From Elusimicrobiaceae bacterium (lineage in GTDB: Bacteria; Elusimicrobiota; Elusimicrobia; Elusimicrobiales; Elusimicrobiaceae), in the NCBI GenBank assembly GCA_017520185.1, contig JAFXGO010000008.1, forward strand, positions 62,001 through 126,000: a stretch of 64,000 nucleotides of DNA, in the 5' to 3' direction. A model generated the notes under the pieces. The model did not search any database. It was given only the letters and a program-made list of their open reading frames with translations, and was not told the DNA's origin. Of this stretch, positions 16,310 to 24,400 are shown in pieces; positions within the stretch are counted from its first letter, which is position 1; each line of letters begins with the position of its first letter. The translations under genes and the position numbers were made by a program.

Positions 16310-16909
16310 CTAGTCAATCATTGTATAATCATTTAACTTTTGAGGCACTTGTCCACTTTTAGCAGCAGCCAAATCCGCCTCCGCTTTTTCCGTCTCGCCC
16401 ATTTTTGCATAAGCCGCTGCGCGTGCGTTTAACACATCTGCAGCCGGACGCATCTGTAGTACGTACGTATAATCTTGTAGTGCTTGCTCATATTGACCCA
16501 ACATAAAATAAACCCCTGCCCTAGAAAAAAACGTTTCCGGTTTAGTCGGGGCGAGCATCAACCCTACGTTTAATACTTTTAACGCGTCTTCGTAAGCTCC
16601 CTGAGCCGCCAATACAGAACCCAAGGCCGTATAGGCATCGGCCTGATAAGGATTAATTTGCAACACTTTCAGAAAATCGGCTTGCGCCGCCGCATATTCC
16701 CCCAGAAAAAAATAAGCCGCTCCGCGTGATGCGTAAACAGCGGCATTTTGGTCATTTAGTTTCCAAGCGCGGTTATAGGCTTTTAAAGATTGCTGATATT
16801 TACCGTCTTGAAAATATCCGTCTCCGCGCGCCAACCATTCTGCAGAAGTAGGCAAGGTTTGACAGGCACAAAATAATAAAGGAAGCAAAACATAAAAAAT
16901 TTTTTTCAT
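16310..16909 (-). CDS. TPR-repeat lipoprotein
   Basis: This 199-residue protein starts with a lipoprotein signal (MKKIFYVLLPLLFCAC) and then has about four to five tetratricopeptide repeats (about residues 20-185), for example AVYASRGAAYFFLGEYAAAQ and AYTALGSVLAAQGAYEDALK. TPR lipoproteins usually act as scaffolds at the inner face of the outer membrane, such as PilF/PilW in pilus assembly; a pilus link here is only a thought, given the many pilins. AAGGAG precedes the start. Confidence 0.83.
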   Translation of the reverse strand: MKKIFYVLLPLLFCACQTLPTSAEWLARGDGYFQDGKYQQSLKAYNRAWKLNDQNAAVYASRGAAYFFLGEYAAAQADFLKVLQINPYQADAYTALGSVLAAQGAYEDALKVLNVGLMLAPTKPETFFSRAGVYFMLGQYEQALQDYTYVLQMRPAADVLNARAAAYAKMGETEKAEADLAAAKSGQVPQKLNDYTMID

Positions 16910-17008
16910 AAAATCTCCTTAAACTCTAAAAAATTATATCACAAAAGGCCCATTTTTATCTAGGTCCAAAAACTGATATTAAATAGGCCCAAAGACCCTT
17001 TTTCTTAC

Positions 17009-17125
17009 TTGCAAGAACTGTTAAACTAATAATATAGAAAACGATTTATTCCCTAACCGCTGTAGTCTTAAACCCTGCTGCAGCGGTTTCCATTTAAACC
17101 CCCTTTCTCCTCAAGGGGGTTTTTT
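17009..17125 (+). ncRNA. Candidate small RNA or attenuator with its own promoter and terminator
   Basis: TTGCAA (17009-17014) and TATAGA (17033-17038) are 18 bases apart. The RNA expected from about 17045 would contain a hairpin (AACCGCTG 17055-17062 with CAGCGGTT 17081-17088) and end at a strong terminator (AACCCCCTT 17097-17105 with AAGGGGGTT 17113-17121, then T4). No plus-strand gene lies upstream, so this terminator has no other evident transcript to stop. It is either an 80-base small RNA or a leader attenuator for the gene at 17159, which also has its own -10 element. Confidence 0.45.
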
Positions 17126-17158
17126 GCGTCTGTTGCAGATATGATAAAATAAAGAAAG

Positions 17159-17851
17159 ATGAAAAAATTACCTTCTGATTCTGCTTCTTTTCAAAAAACA
17201 TCGGTATTATTCTTTGAAAAAATAGGACCGAGCGGAATTTCCGTAAAAAAATTAGAAGCCTTGTTTAAGTATCTTAATCAAAGGGGTTTTCATTCTCTTT
17301 TACCATCAGAACTAGACACATCTTCTTTAACAAAATCTTTTTTACTCGTTTTTGCCAACGGATATCGAAGTTTTTTTACGCAAGTATATCCCTTGCTAAA
17401 GAAGCATGGTTTAAAAGCGGCAGTAGGCTTGCCGGTGGGGCTTATCGGACAATATGACGCCTGGCAACCGGCCGATGAAGGGGCATGGCAAGATTTATTA
17501 ACCAAAGAAGACCTAATCCAACTAAAAAAAGATAAAAATATCGCTTTTATTTCGCAAGGATTAGACAATGGTTCCTCCTCTAAACTCGATGAAAAAAAGG
17601 CCATTTGGCAATTAGAAGAAAGCAAATTCCGCCTGCACAATTTATATAGCATTTCTACAGAGACTTTACTCTTTACCAAAGATTTTTTACAAAAACCTGC
17701 CGTATTGAGCAAAGCCCAACAAGAGTATAACCTGTTGCTGGTAAAGAGTAAATCCGGCCGAATATCCTCCCCCAGCCATGCTTTTTTGCGTATAATCTCT
17801 GTGAGCAACAAAACGTGGCTTTGGCCTCTTTTTTATAAAATGAAGTCTTAA
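17159..17851 (+). CDS. Degenerate NodB-fold (polysaccharide deacetylase-like) protein
   Basis: This 230-residue protein has no signal peptide. Residues 60-98 align with the start of NodB-type deacetylases: SFLLVFANGYRSF, then VYPLLKKHGLKAAVGLPVGLIG, matching the usual TFDDGY...PLLKKYGLKATFFLP...IG pattern. The metal/catalytic Asp pair of TFDDGY is replaced by Ala66-Asn67, and the HxxxH motif is not evident, so it is probably not an active deacetylase. A TAAAAT hexamer ends eight bases before the ATG. A bidirectional terminator follows. The fold assignment is moderate. Confidence 0.6.
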   Translation: MKKLPSDSASFQKTSVLFFEKIGPSGISVKKLEALFKYLNQRGFHSLLPSELDTSSLTKSFLLVFANGYRSFFTQVYPLLKKHGLKAAVGLPVGLIGQYDAWQPADEGAWQDLLTKEDLIQLKKDKNIAFISQGLDNGSSSKLDEKKAIWQLEESKFRLHNLYSISTETLLFTKDFLQKPAVLSKAQQEYNLLLVKSKSGRISSPSHAFLRIISVSNKTWLWPLFYKMKS

Positions 17852-17882
17852 AAAAGCGCCCCTTTCGGAGCGCTTTTTTAAT
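17847..17882. terminator. Bidirectional terminator between the NodB-like and flavin reductase genes
   Basis: AAAAAAGCGC (17850-17859) pairs with GCGCTTTTTT (17870-17879). It lies between convergent stops. Confidence 0.85.
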
Positions 17883-18384
17883 CTTCTAAATAGCAGGCGG
17901 TAATCTCACCGAAGTAAAAAGTGTGGTAATCATTAGGCACTTTTTCGTACCATTTTTCTCTTACAGCATCTTCTAACAACGGCCGCTGCATCTCTGTTTT
18001 GCACAATACTTTACACTCATATTGAAAACCGCGACAGGCAATCAAAGGCACATCCACCGTTTTGCCAGGAACTAAACTAAATCCGCAAGCCTTAATTTTA
18101 TCCGTTTCCAAGCCGGATTTCGTACCGCAAAAAGCCAGCTCTTTGCTTAAATCCTCTTGAGGCAAAGTGACGGTAAATTGAGCATTTTTATCCAATAGTT
18201 GATGAGTGTAGCGATTGTGGCGCACCATCACGCCAAACACCGGCTTTCCCCACGCAATTCCCAAATACCCCCACCCGATAGTCATGGTATTTGTTTTACC
18301 GTCTGCGTGCGTAGTCAAAAAAGCCCCTTTACGCAGGATTTGCAACACTTCTTTGGCATGTTCATCAAATTGTATTTCTTTCAT
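17878..18384 (-). CDS. Flavin reductase-like (FMN-binding split-barrel) protein
   Basis: This 168-residue protein has the split-barrel pattern of the flavin reductase family: KGAFLTTHADGKTNTMTIGWGYLGIAWGKPVF (start about residue 19), then VRHNRYTH and FTVTLP, where FMN phosphate contacts are expected. Proteins of this type bind FMN and reduce it with NAD(P)H or act as electron-transfer partners. A GGGGGG run lies upstream of the start, with TACAAT before it, so this gene has a normal leader. Substrate and partner unknown. Confidence 0.83.
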   Translation of the reverse strand: MKEIQFDEHAKEVLQILRKGAFLTTHADGKTNTMTIGWGYLGIAWGKPVFGVMVRHNRYTHQLLDKNAQFTVTLPQEDLSKELAFCGTKSGLETDKIKACGFSLVPGKTVDVPLIACRGFQYECKVLCKTEMQRPLLEDAVREKWYEKVPNDYHTFYFGEITACYLED

Positions 18385-18409
18385 AATATCCCCCCTTTGT
18401 TTTATTGTA

Positions 18410-18442
18410 GTAAAAAGCGCACCGAAACGATGCGCTTTTTTG
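18410..18442 (-). terminator. Terminator after trxB
   Basis: AAAAAGCGCA (18412-18421) pairs with TGCGCTTTTT (18431-18440), between the trxB stop and the flavin reductase promoter. Confidence 0.8.
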
Positions 18443-18451
18443 GATTATTTT

Positions 18452-19378
18452 TTAGCGGTGCAGATTGATAAAAGAAGCCGCTGAAATACCGGCTTTTGCT
18501 CCGCTGCCGGCGGCCACAATGGCTTGCCTAAATTCAGGCTCCGTACAGTCGCCTGCGGCAAAAATTCCTTTGATATTGGTTTGTTGATGTGCATCCACTT
18601 TCACCAACCCGTTCTCCGTTAATTCAATGGCCGAACCTTGCAACCATTGGGTTTGTGGCACTGCTCCTACCGCCACAAAAATACCATCACAAGACAGGGT
18701 TGTTTTTTCTTGCGTTTGAACATTACGCAACACCGCAGCCGTCACTTTTTCATCTCCGATGACTTGCTCAATCACGCAGTTTAACTTCATGGAAATATTA
18801 GGCGTGTTTTTTACTTTTTCTACGGTGACGGCATCTGCGCGGAAACCTTCGCGGCGGTGGACCAACGTCACTTTGGGGCAAAATTGAGACAAGAATAACG
18901 CATCTTCAAAAGCGGTGTTTCCTCCACCGACTACCACTACTTCTTTGCCTCTAAAGAAAAATCCGTCACAAGTGGCACAGGCAGAGACCCCATGTCCTTT
19001 TAGTTTTTCTTCTCCCTCAACATTAAGCCAACGGGCACTTGCACCGGCTGCAATAATAACAGACATGGCTTGGTATTGCGTGCCGTTTTCTGCCGTCAAA
19101 ATAAACGGGCTTTCTGTCCCTTCTATTTTTACAATTTTATCAGTCAGAATTTCTACTCCCAAACGTTTGCATTGCTTGTGCATGGCACTCATGAGTTCAA
19201 AACCGCCAACAGGGTTTTCAAATCCGGCATAATTTTCCAAATCGTTAGTTTGCAAAAGTTGACCACCCGGCATGGCTCCGCCTGCAATCATGGTTTTTAC
19301 TCCGCTACGTACCGCATAAATTGCAGCACTGCAACCGGCGGGCCCTGCCCCGATAATCATTAAATCAATTTTTGTCAT
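18452..19378 (-). CDS. trxB: Thioredoxin-disulfide reductase (TrxB)
   Basis: TrxB reduces thioredoxin with NADPH. The 308-residue protein has the FAD-binding GAGPAGCSAAIYA, the redox-active CATCDG, the NADPH-binding GGGNTAFEDALFL followed by HRREGFRA, and the C-terminal GIFAAGDCTEPEFRQ. The start at 19378 (MTKIDL) is preferred over an ATG two codons upstream. The gene overlaps maf by 14 bases and is the last of a four-gene operon (MFS transporter, DUF4321-like, maf, trxB). Confidence 0.95.
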   Translation of the reverse strand: MTKIDLMIIGAGPAGCSAAIYAVRSGVKTMIAGGAMPGGQLLQTNDLENYAGFENPVGGFELMSAMHKQCKRLGVEILTDKIVKIEGTESPFILTAENGTQYQAMSVIIAAGASARWLNVEGEEKLKGHGVSACATCDGFFFRGKEVVVVGGGNTAFEDALFLSQFCPKVTLVHRREGFRADAVTVEKVKNTPNISMKLNCVIEQVIGDEKVTAAVLRNVQTQEKTTLSCDGIFVAVGAVPQTQWLQGSAIELTENGLVKVDAHQQTNIKGIFAAGDCTEPEFRQAIVAAGSGAKAGISAASFINLHR

Positions 19379-19928
19379 TTTCAAACTCCTTTAACATTTC
19401 TTGAAACATTTCTACGGGCATGCCTACCACATTGCTGCGGCTGCCGCGTATTTTTTCTATAAATTGGTCATCATCGTCTTGTACGGCATATGCGCCGGCT
19501 TTATCCATGTGTTTGCCGGCCATTTCAGCCAATTGCCGAGCCGATAGACGACGAGCCTTGCAATAGGTTTTATCCACCCCTTGTACAAAACGACGGCTGC
19601 TCCAATGAATGAAGGTGACACCTGTATAAACGGTTTGCCAGGTTCCGTTTAATTTGTTTAATATCCGCAAGGCATCTTTTTTATCTTTCGGTTTGCCGAT
19701 TACTTCCCCTGCACAATATACCAATGTATCTGCCCCGATGACACAAGCATCAGGATACTGTTGAGCCACTTCTAAAGCCTTTTTGGCAGACAAGTCCGCC
19801 ACCTGCAAATGAGGTCTTTTATAGCGGGTATTTTCGGCAGAATCGGACGGACAGATTTCAAACTCATATCCCAACTCTTTCAAAATTTGTATCCGACGAG
19901 GAGACTTGGAAGCTAAAACAAATTTCAT
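19365..19928 (-). CDS. maf: Maf-like nucleoside triphosphate pyrophosphatase
   Basis: Maf proteins hydrolyse non-canonical or modified nucleoside triphosphates. This 187-residue protein has the signature LASKSPRRIQILKELGYEFE, CVIGADTLV and GKPKDKKDALRIL, and ends with the family GMPVEMF motif. It lies one base after the small DUF4321-like gene and overlaps trxB. Confidence 0.93.
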   Translation of the reverse strand: MKFVLASKSPRRIQILKELGYEFEICPSDSAENTRYKRPHLQVADLSAKKALEVAQQYPDACVIGADTLVYCAGEVIGKPKDKKDALRILNKLNGTWQTVYTGVTFIHWSSRRFVQGVDKTYCKARRLSARQLAEMAGKHMDKAGAYAVQDDDDQFIEKIRGSRSNVVGMPVEMFQEMLKEFENDKN

Positions 19929-19929
19929 A

Positions 19930-20148
19930 TTATTTTTTCACAAATTTTGAAATAATCATATATCCCAGCACCAAACCTAAGGCACCGCAAATATTAATAT
20001 GCACAGAAAGCGGGTGAATGCCTATTGAATAAATTTTTAGCAAAGCACCGGCCATTTCAGACGGTAAAAAAGCAGCCAGCCATTCACAGCCCAAGCCTAT
20101 CAATCCACCAACAATTAAGGTCAATACAGCAAAAATAATTCCTCTCAT
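19930..20148 (-). CDS. Small DUF4321-like membrane protein
   Basis: This 72-residue protein has two hydrophobic segments (about residues 4-26 and 42-68) joined by a short loop, and a basic C-terminus. Length and the pattern GGLIGLGCEWLAAFLP...HINICGALGLVLGYMI resemble DUF4321 proteins, which are also often encoded next to maf. AAGGAGAG precedes the start. Function is unknown. Confidence 0.72.
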   Translation of the reverse strand: MRGIIFAVLTLIVGGLIGLGCEWLAAFLPSEMAGALLKIYSIGIHPLSVHINICGALGLVLGYMIISKFVKK

Positions 20149-20183
20149 TTTTCTCTCCTTTTTTATGGATACTAAATTATATA

Positions 20184-21428
20184 TTAATGCAAAGTGACGG
20201 TATCTTTTTTGACGGGAACGGGCACATTATACTTGCCGTCTTGTTCGTCCGTCAAATCTTTACGCAATCGTAAAAAGCCTATCCCTGCCAATAGGCCCAC
20301 TGCTCCGATAATCAGCCACGGGCCGGCCAAAAACACAGGGGCCACATATTGCCCCAACCAACCGGCGGCAAAAAACCCGACCGAAGACCCCAAGTTATAA
20401 AATACCATAATCATGCCCAAGTAGCGACCGCGCGTGCGAGCATCGGCAATATTAGAGGTAATAGTTTGCTCAGCCGGATTGACAATCAATTCCCCTATCG
20501 AAGCCAAAAAAACACCAAAAGCAATGGGTATAAAACTGCCAAAAAATCCCACTGAGCCATATCCTATTGCATATAGCAGACAACCCAAAAACAATGCGCT
20601 GGATAGACGGATTTTCTCCATCATTTTGCTGGCAGGATATTGAAGCAAAATGGTGGCCATACCGTTAATGGTAAAAAACCAGCCAATATAATATTCCGGC
20701 ATTTTCAAATAAGTATGGCAATGTAGCGAAAGGCCCACCACTAACTGAGAGTTAACCGCCGTAATCAACAAAACATATAAACAAATTTTAGCCAATTTAT
20801 TATCTCTAAGTGAGCTCACCAAAGAAACAAAATTAGGACGGCGGCTTTGTCCGGTAGCGGTGGATTTATCTTGCAATGTTTTATAGACGTACAAAACGGT
20901 AAGCGTATACGCCAATGCCGTAAAATAAAAAGCATAACTATACGAATAACGCACCAAAAATCCGCCTACCGCCGGCCCTAAAGCCCACCCCAAATTCACA
21001 CCGATACGGATAATCCCAAAAGCCTCTACGCGCTGTTTGGGGGTTGTATTATCGCTCACCCATGCATTGGAAACAGGGCGAAAGGCAGCACCCAAAAAGG
21101 CAGTTAAAAAATAGGTCAATAAAATCCAACCCAAGTGTGCATTTTTCTCTATGCATATGGCTAACCCCAGCATTGCCACTACTTCCAATCCCAACCCCCA
21201 AAGCATGATGTTTTTACGTCCAAACGCATCAGAGAGTTCCCCTGCCAAAGCGCTGGAAAAACTGCGACTTAAAGAGGATAAGGCAATAATCAGCCCTGCC
21301 CAAGAAGCACTCATGGCTTTTTGACTGATTAAATACACCGTAAAAAAGGGCAAAGAAAGACCGTAGCCAAAGAGCAAAAGTCCATTGGCTACGGAAAGCA
21401 TAATCATTGCACGACGAGTAGCATTCAT
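20184..21428 (-). CDS. Major facilitator superfamily transporter
   Basis: This 414-residue protein has about twelve membrane segments and the MFS loop motif GELSDAFGRKNIMLWG between segments 2 and 3, with a related motif after segment 8. Its general look is that of a drug- or sugar-efflux type MFS, but the substrate cannot be read. It is the first gene of the operon leading to trxB. The promoter has TACAAT six bases before the ATG and no ribosome site, again a leaderless geometry. Confidence 0.88.
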   Translation of the reverse strand: MNATRRAMIMLSVANGLLLFGYGLSLPFFTVYLISQKAMSASWAGLIIALSSLSRSFSSALAGELSDAFGRKNIMLWGLGLEVVAMLGLAICIEKNAHLGWILLTYFLTAFLGAAFRPVSNAWVSDNTTPKQRVEAFGIIRIGVNLGWALGPAVGGFLVRYSYSYAFYFTALAYTLTVLYVYKTLQDKSTATGQSRRPNFVSLVSSLRDNKLAKICLYVLLITAVNSQLVVGLSLHCHTYLKMPEYYIGWFFTINGMATILLQYPASKMMEKIRLSSALFLGCLLYAIGYGSVGFFGSFIPIAFGVFLASIGELIVNPAEQTITSNIADARTRGRYLGMIMVFYNLGSSVGFFAAGWLGQYVAPVFLAGPWLIIGAVGLLAGIGFLRLRKDLTDEQDGKYNVPVPVKKDTVTLH

Positions 21429-21434
21429 CTATAT

Positions 21435-21440
21435 ATTGTA
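21435..21440 (-). promoter_or_regulatory. -10 element TACAAT for a leaderless MFS operon transcript
   Basis: On the minus strand TACAAT ends six bases before the ATG at 21428; the bases between (ATATAG) hold no ribosome site. The -35 region is not recognisable. Confidence 0.45.
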
Positions 21441-21457
21441 TTAAATATAAAACAAAT

Positions 21458-21490
21458 AAAAAAGCAGAGGTGTTTCCTCTGCTTTTTTAT
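21458..21490 (-). terminator. Terminator after the exported Cys-rich gene
   Basis: AAAAAAGCAGAGG (21458-21470) pairs with CCTCTGCTTTTTT (21476-21488) around TGTTT. Confidence 0.88.
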
Positions 21491-21493
21491 AAA

Positions 21494-22657
21494 TCAACTA
21501 CCGCTGGTAGGCGTTGAAAAGGTGATGGTTCTTTTCTTAAATTTATTATATTTTCCTTTTTGGAAGGTACATGTCAACTTGAGCTCTGCGCAACGCTGAC
21601 ACAAACCGGGCCCGCAGCTGCTTCCGCATCCGGTTCCTCCGTCCTCACAATAATACAAGGAACAAGTGTTAGTTCCTGTGTTGATGCCATTATCCAAATC
21701 ATAAGCGATACTACAAGCGTTATCGGCACTCCCGGGCACCGCACCCAAAGAATCTTTCAACGTTTGTTTACAGGTATCTGACGGTTTTCCGCAAACATAT
21801 TTATAACTGTTAGATGGAATTTCACTTAATGAAGAAGAAGAATCGTTCCATTTTCCTGTTAAACTTCTGCCGTAAGTGGTTTCTGCATCAAAATAATAAT
21901 CCTCACAACTTCCTTGCGACACTAAGGCATCCGTACATCCACCGTTGTAGGGTGTCAGAGAGCCATCACACGTATCTAGTAAAGAGGCATCCGATGCCAC
22001 GTTAAAAGAAGCGGTGGAAACACTCCCCATAGTCATAGTACAGTTCGGATATGCTACAGCAGGTCCCTTACAACCTAATACTTTATATGTTTTGTTTGTC
22101 ACTGAATCTTTACGGGTATACCATTGTAAAGCCTCGCATCGAGCCGTTGCCGGAGCAGGAATATCAACTCCTCCCAACACAAGGCCTTTTTTCAGTGTTT
22201 TTTGCATTCCGATTCCGTTCCAAAAAGACTCCCCCTCCCCCTCTACGCTAACAGTAGAATTAGGCAAGTTTAACTTGTACGCATGTATGGCAGAAAAAGA
22301 AGCCGGATTGATATTAAAATTTCCGTTAAACGAGGCATTGCCCGTCACTTCCAAAGAACCACCGAAAATAGACAAATTGTCGGTAATCAATTCGGTATCA
22401 CCCATTTCCAACATAGGCACTTGAGCGTTGAAAATGGTCAAAGGAGTTGAATCATCTTTAGAAATAGTCACCTTATTCTTAGATGATATGGAGAGAAACT
22501 GCGTATAAACAGTCCCCCCCGTACTTAATGAGTCTGAAACTTTTAAATGCTCATATCGCCCCAAACGAGAAGGATTGAAACTTACACTGTCTATAATCTC
22601 GGCCATTGCCACATTTGACAATAGAGCCAGACACATCATTACAAAAATTTTTTTCAT
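21494..22657 (-). CDS. Exported Cys-rich surface protein, paralogue of the protein at 1629-2834
   Basis: The start at 22657 follows GGGAGGAAACG and opens a signal peptide (MKKIFVMMCLALLSNVAMA); 387 residues. The N-terminal part reads VSFNPSRLGRYEHLKVSD, comparable with SYFPVPYVSYSDLKVS in the paralogue, then a Ser/Asn/Thr-rich beta-repeat-like region, then a Cys-rich C-terminal half (DTCDG, GC(T/V)D, DYYF blocks shared). The very C-terminus contains CGSSCGPGLCQRCAEL. No enzymatic motif. It is likely a secreted or cell-surface structural protein of a lineage-specific family. Confidence 0.68.
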   Translation of the reverse strand: MKKIFVMMCLALLSNVAMAEIIDSVSFNPSRLGRYEHLKVSDSLSTGGTVYTQFLSISSKNKVTISKDDSTPLTIFNAQVPMLEMGDTELITDNLSIFGGSLEVTGNASFNGNFNINPASFSAIHAYKLNLPNSTVSVEGEGESFWNGIGMQKTLKKGLVLGGVDIPAPATARCEALQWYTRKDSVTNKTYKVLGCKGPAVAYPNCTMTMGSVSTASFNVASDASLLDTCDGSLTPYNGGCTDALVSQGSCEDYYFDAETTYGRSLTGKWNDSSSSLSEIPSNSYKYVCGKPSDTCKQTLKDSLGAVPGSADNACSIAYDLDNGINTGTNTCSLYYCEDGGTGCGSSCGPGLCQRCAELKLTCTFQKGKYNKFKKRTITFSTPTSGS

Positions 22658-22768
22658 ATCGTTTCCTCCCAGCACTACCCATACAAGCACTTTATCAAAA
22701 AGAAAAAATAAGAGTCAAGCAAAAGATTTATCTTCTTTAAAAAATAATTATCTAACCCTTTTTTTTTC

Positions 22769-22905
22769 TTGCTAAAACCAATAAACCTGTGTTATCTTAT
22801 TTTAAGAAGAATATCCCTTTGCACGCGGGCCCTCATCCCCGCGGGTAAGACGTCGGCCAAAACCGGCGGATCCGTTTCGGCGGTGGAATATTTCCGCCGC
22901 CGGAG
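22769..22905 (+). promoter_or_regulatory. Promoter and GC-rich three-hairpin element upstream of hydG
   Basis: TTGCTA (22769-22774) and TATCTT (22793-22798) are 18 bases apart. The next 100 bases are far more GC-rich than the surroundings and form three hairpins in a row: CGCGGG/CCCGCG (22824-22829, 22838-22843), CGTCGG/CCGGCG (22851-22856, 22863-22868) and CGGCGGTGGAA/TTCCGCCGCCG (22878-22888, 22892-22902). No T run follows the last one, so it is not an ordinary terminator. A second possible promoter (TGC-TATGAT, 22918-22926) lies after it, six bases before the hydG ATG. It could be a cis-regulatory RNA or a separate small RNA. Confidence 0.5.
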
Positions 22906-22932
22906 CGGTTTAAAAAGTGCTATGATATACAT

Positions 22933-24315
22933 ATGATTATTAATGATGAGAAACTGCAACGAACCTTAGAAAAAGCCAAGTCCCATACGGACGCTGAGGT
23001 GACGGAAATTTTAACCAAAGCCAAACAACTCAAAGGGTTAACCCTTGAAGAAGCGGCGGTCCTTTTAAACATTACCGACGAAAACCTGCTACAAGATTTA
23101 TTTCATACGGCAAAATACGTCAAAGAAGAGATTTACGGCAATCGCATTGTGTTGTTTGCCCCTCTTTATATTTCTAACATTTGTACCAATGAATGTGTAT
23201 ATTGCGCCTTTCGCAAAAGCAACACCTCTTTAAAACGCCACGCCAGCACTGCAGCAGAAATTCACCAAGAAGTGACCGCCCTTTTACAACAGGGGCACAA
23301 ACGCATTTTGATGGTGGCCGGGGAAGCCTATCCCGGCGGCGGTTTGCAATACGTATATGACAGTATTAAAGCCATTTACGATACCCGCTGGAACGGACAA
23401 AATATTCGTCGTGTCAATGTAAATATAGCTCCGCTGGTACAAGAAGAATTTGAAGAACTCAAAAAATGCAATATCGGCACGTATCAACTTTTCCAAGAAA
23501 CCTACCATAAACCAACTTATGAAAAGTTGCATTTGGAAGGAGCCAAAAAAGATTATCAGTTCCGCCTAGATGCGATGGACCGCGCCCTTAAAGCCGGCAT
23601 TAATGATGTAGGCATCGGGCCTTTGCTTGGCTTGTATGACTACAAGTATGAAATCCTGGCCACGTTGGAACATTCTTTTTACTTGGATCGAACATATGGC
23701 GTAGGCCCGCATACTATATCCATTCCGCGCATTGAGCCGGCGGAAGGGTCTGACTTTAGTTTGCATCCGCCTTACCAATTAAGCGATACCGACTTTAAAA
23801 AAGTGGTAGCCGTCTTACGCTTGGCAGTGCCTTATACCGGAATCATTTTAAGCACACGTGAAAGTGCCCAAATGCGTACCGAGTGTATGGAACTAGGCGT
23901 ATCTCAAATTTCTGCCGCCAGCCGTGTAAACCCCGGTGGATATTCTTATGACAAGGACAACGGAAGCCAGTTCACCTTAACCGATGAGCGCACTTTGGCT
24001 GAAGTAATTGATGCCTTGGCAGATGCTAAACATATGCCGTCTTTCTGTACAGGTTGCTACCGCTTAGGACGCGTGGGCAAAGATTTTATGGATTTAGCCA
24101 AACCGGGCTTAATCAAAAAACATTGTCTGCCCAATGCCATGTTCACCTTTGCCGAGTATTTGGAAGATTTTGCTCCGGCAGCATTGAAAGAAAAAGGCTA
24201 TGCTCTTATTGAAAAGACCTCCAAAGAAAATTTTGCCGAAGGGGGTGCTATCCGAAAAATGATTGAGGAAAACTTAACCAAAATCAAAAACGGAAAGCGG
24301 GATTTGTATTTTTAA
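22933..24315 (+). CDS. hydG: [FeFe]-hydrogenase H-cluster radical SAM maturase HydG
   Basis: HydG cleaves tyrosine to supply CO and cyanide ligands to the hydrogenase H-cluster. The 460-residue protein has the radical SAM motif Cys84-X3-Cys88-X2-Cys91 (CTNECVYC) and the C-terminal auxiliary cluster motif Cys372-X2-Cys375-X22-Cys398 that separates HydG from ThiH. Regions GIGPLLGLYDYKYE and SAASRVNPGGY are typical. HydE, HydF and the hydrogenase are not in the window. No ribosome site is seen; TATGAT lies six bases before the ATG. It implies hydrogen production by [FeFe]-hydrogenase, consistent with a fermenter. Confidence 0.95.
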   Translation: MIINDEKLQRTLEKAKSHTDAEVTEILTKAKQLKGLTLEEAAVLLNITDENLLQDLFHTAKYVKEEIYGNRIVLFAPLYISNICTNECVYCAFRKSNTSLKRHASTAAEIHQEVTALLQQGHKRILMVAGEAYPGGGLQYVYDSIKAIYDTRWNGQNIRRVNVNIAPLVQEEFEELKKCNIGTYQLFQETYHKPTYEKLHLEGAKKDYQFRLDAMDRALKAGINDVGIGPLLGLYDYKYEILATLEHSFYLDRTYGVGPHTISIPRIEPAEGSDFSLHPPYQLSDTDFKKVVAVLRLAVPYTGIILSTRESAQMRTECMELGVSQISAASRVNPGGYSYDKDNGSQFTLTDERTLAEVIDALADAKHMPSFCTGCYRLGRVGKDFMDLAKPGLIKKHCLPNAMFTFAEYLEDFAPAALKEKGYALIEKTSKENFAEGGAIRKMIEENLTKIKNGKRDLYF

Positions 24316-24329
24316 CGCAAATCAAAAGA

Positions 24330-24368
24330 TGAAAATACCCGTCTATATGTAGGCGGGTATTTTTTTGT
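24330..24368 (+). terminator. Terminator after hydG
   Basis: AATACCCGTC (24334-24343) pairs with GGCGGGTATT (24352-24361) around an eight-base loop, followed by T6. Confidence 0.85.
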
Positions 24369-24400
24369 GAAACTTCTTTTATTTTTATCTCTGTTTTTTG

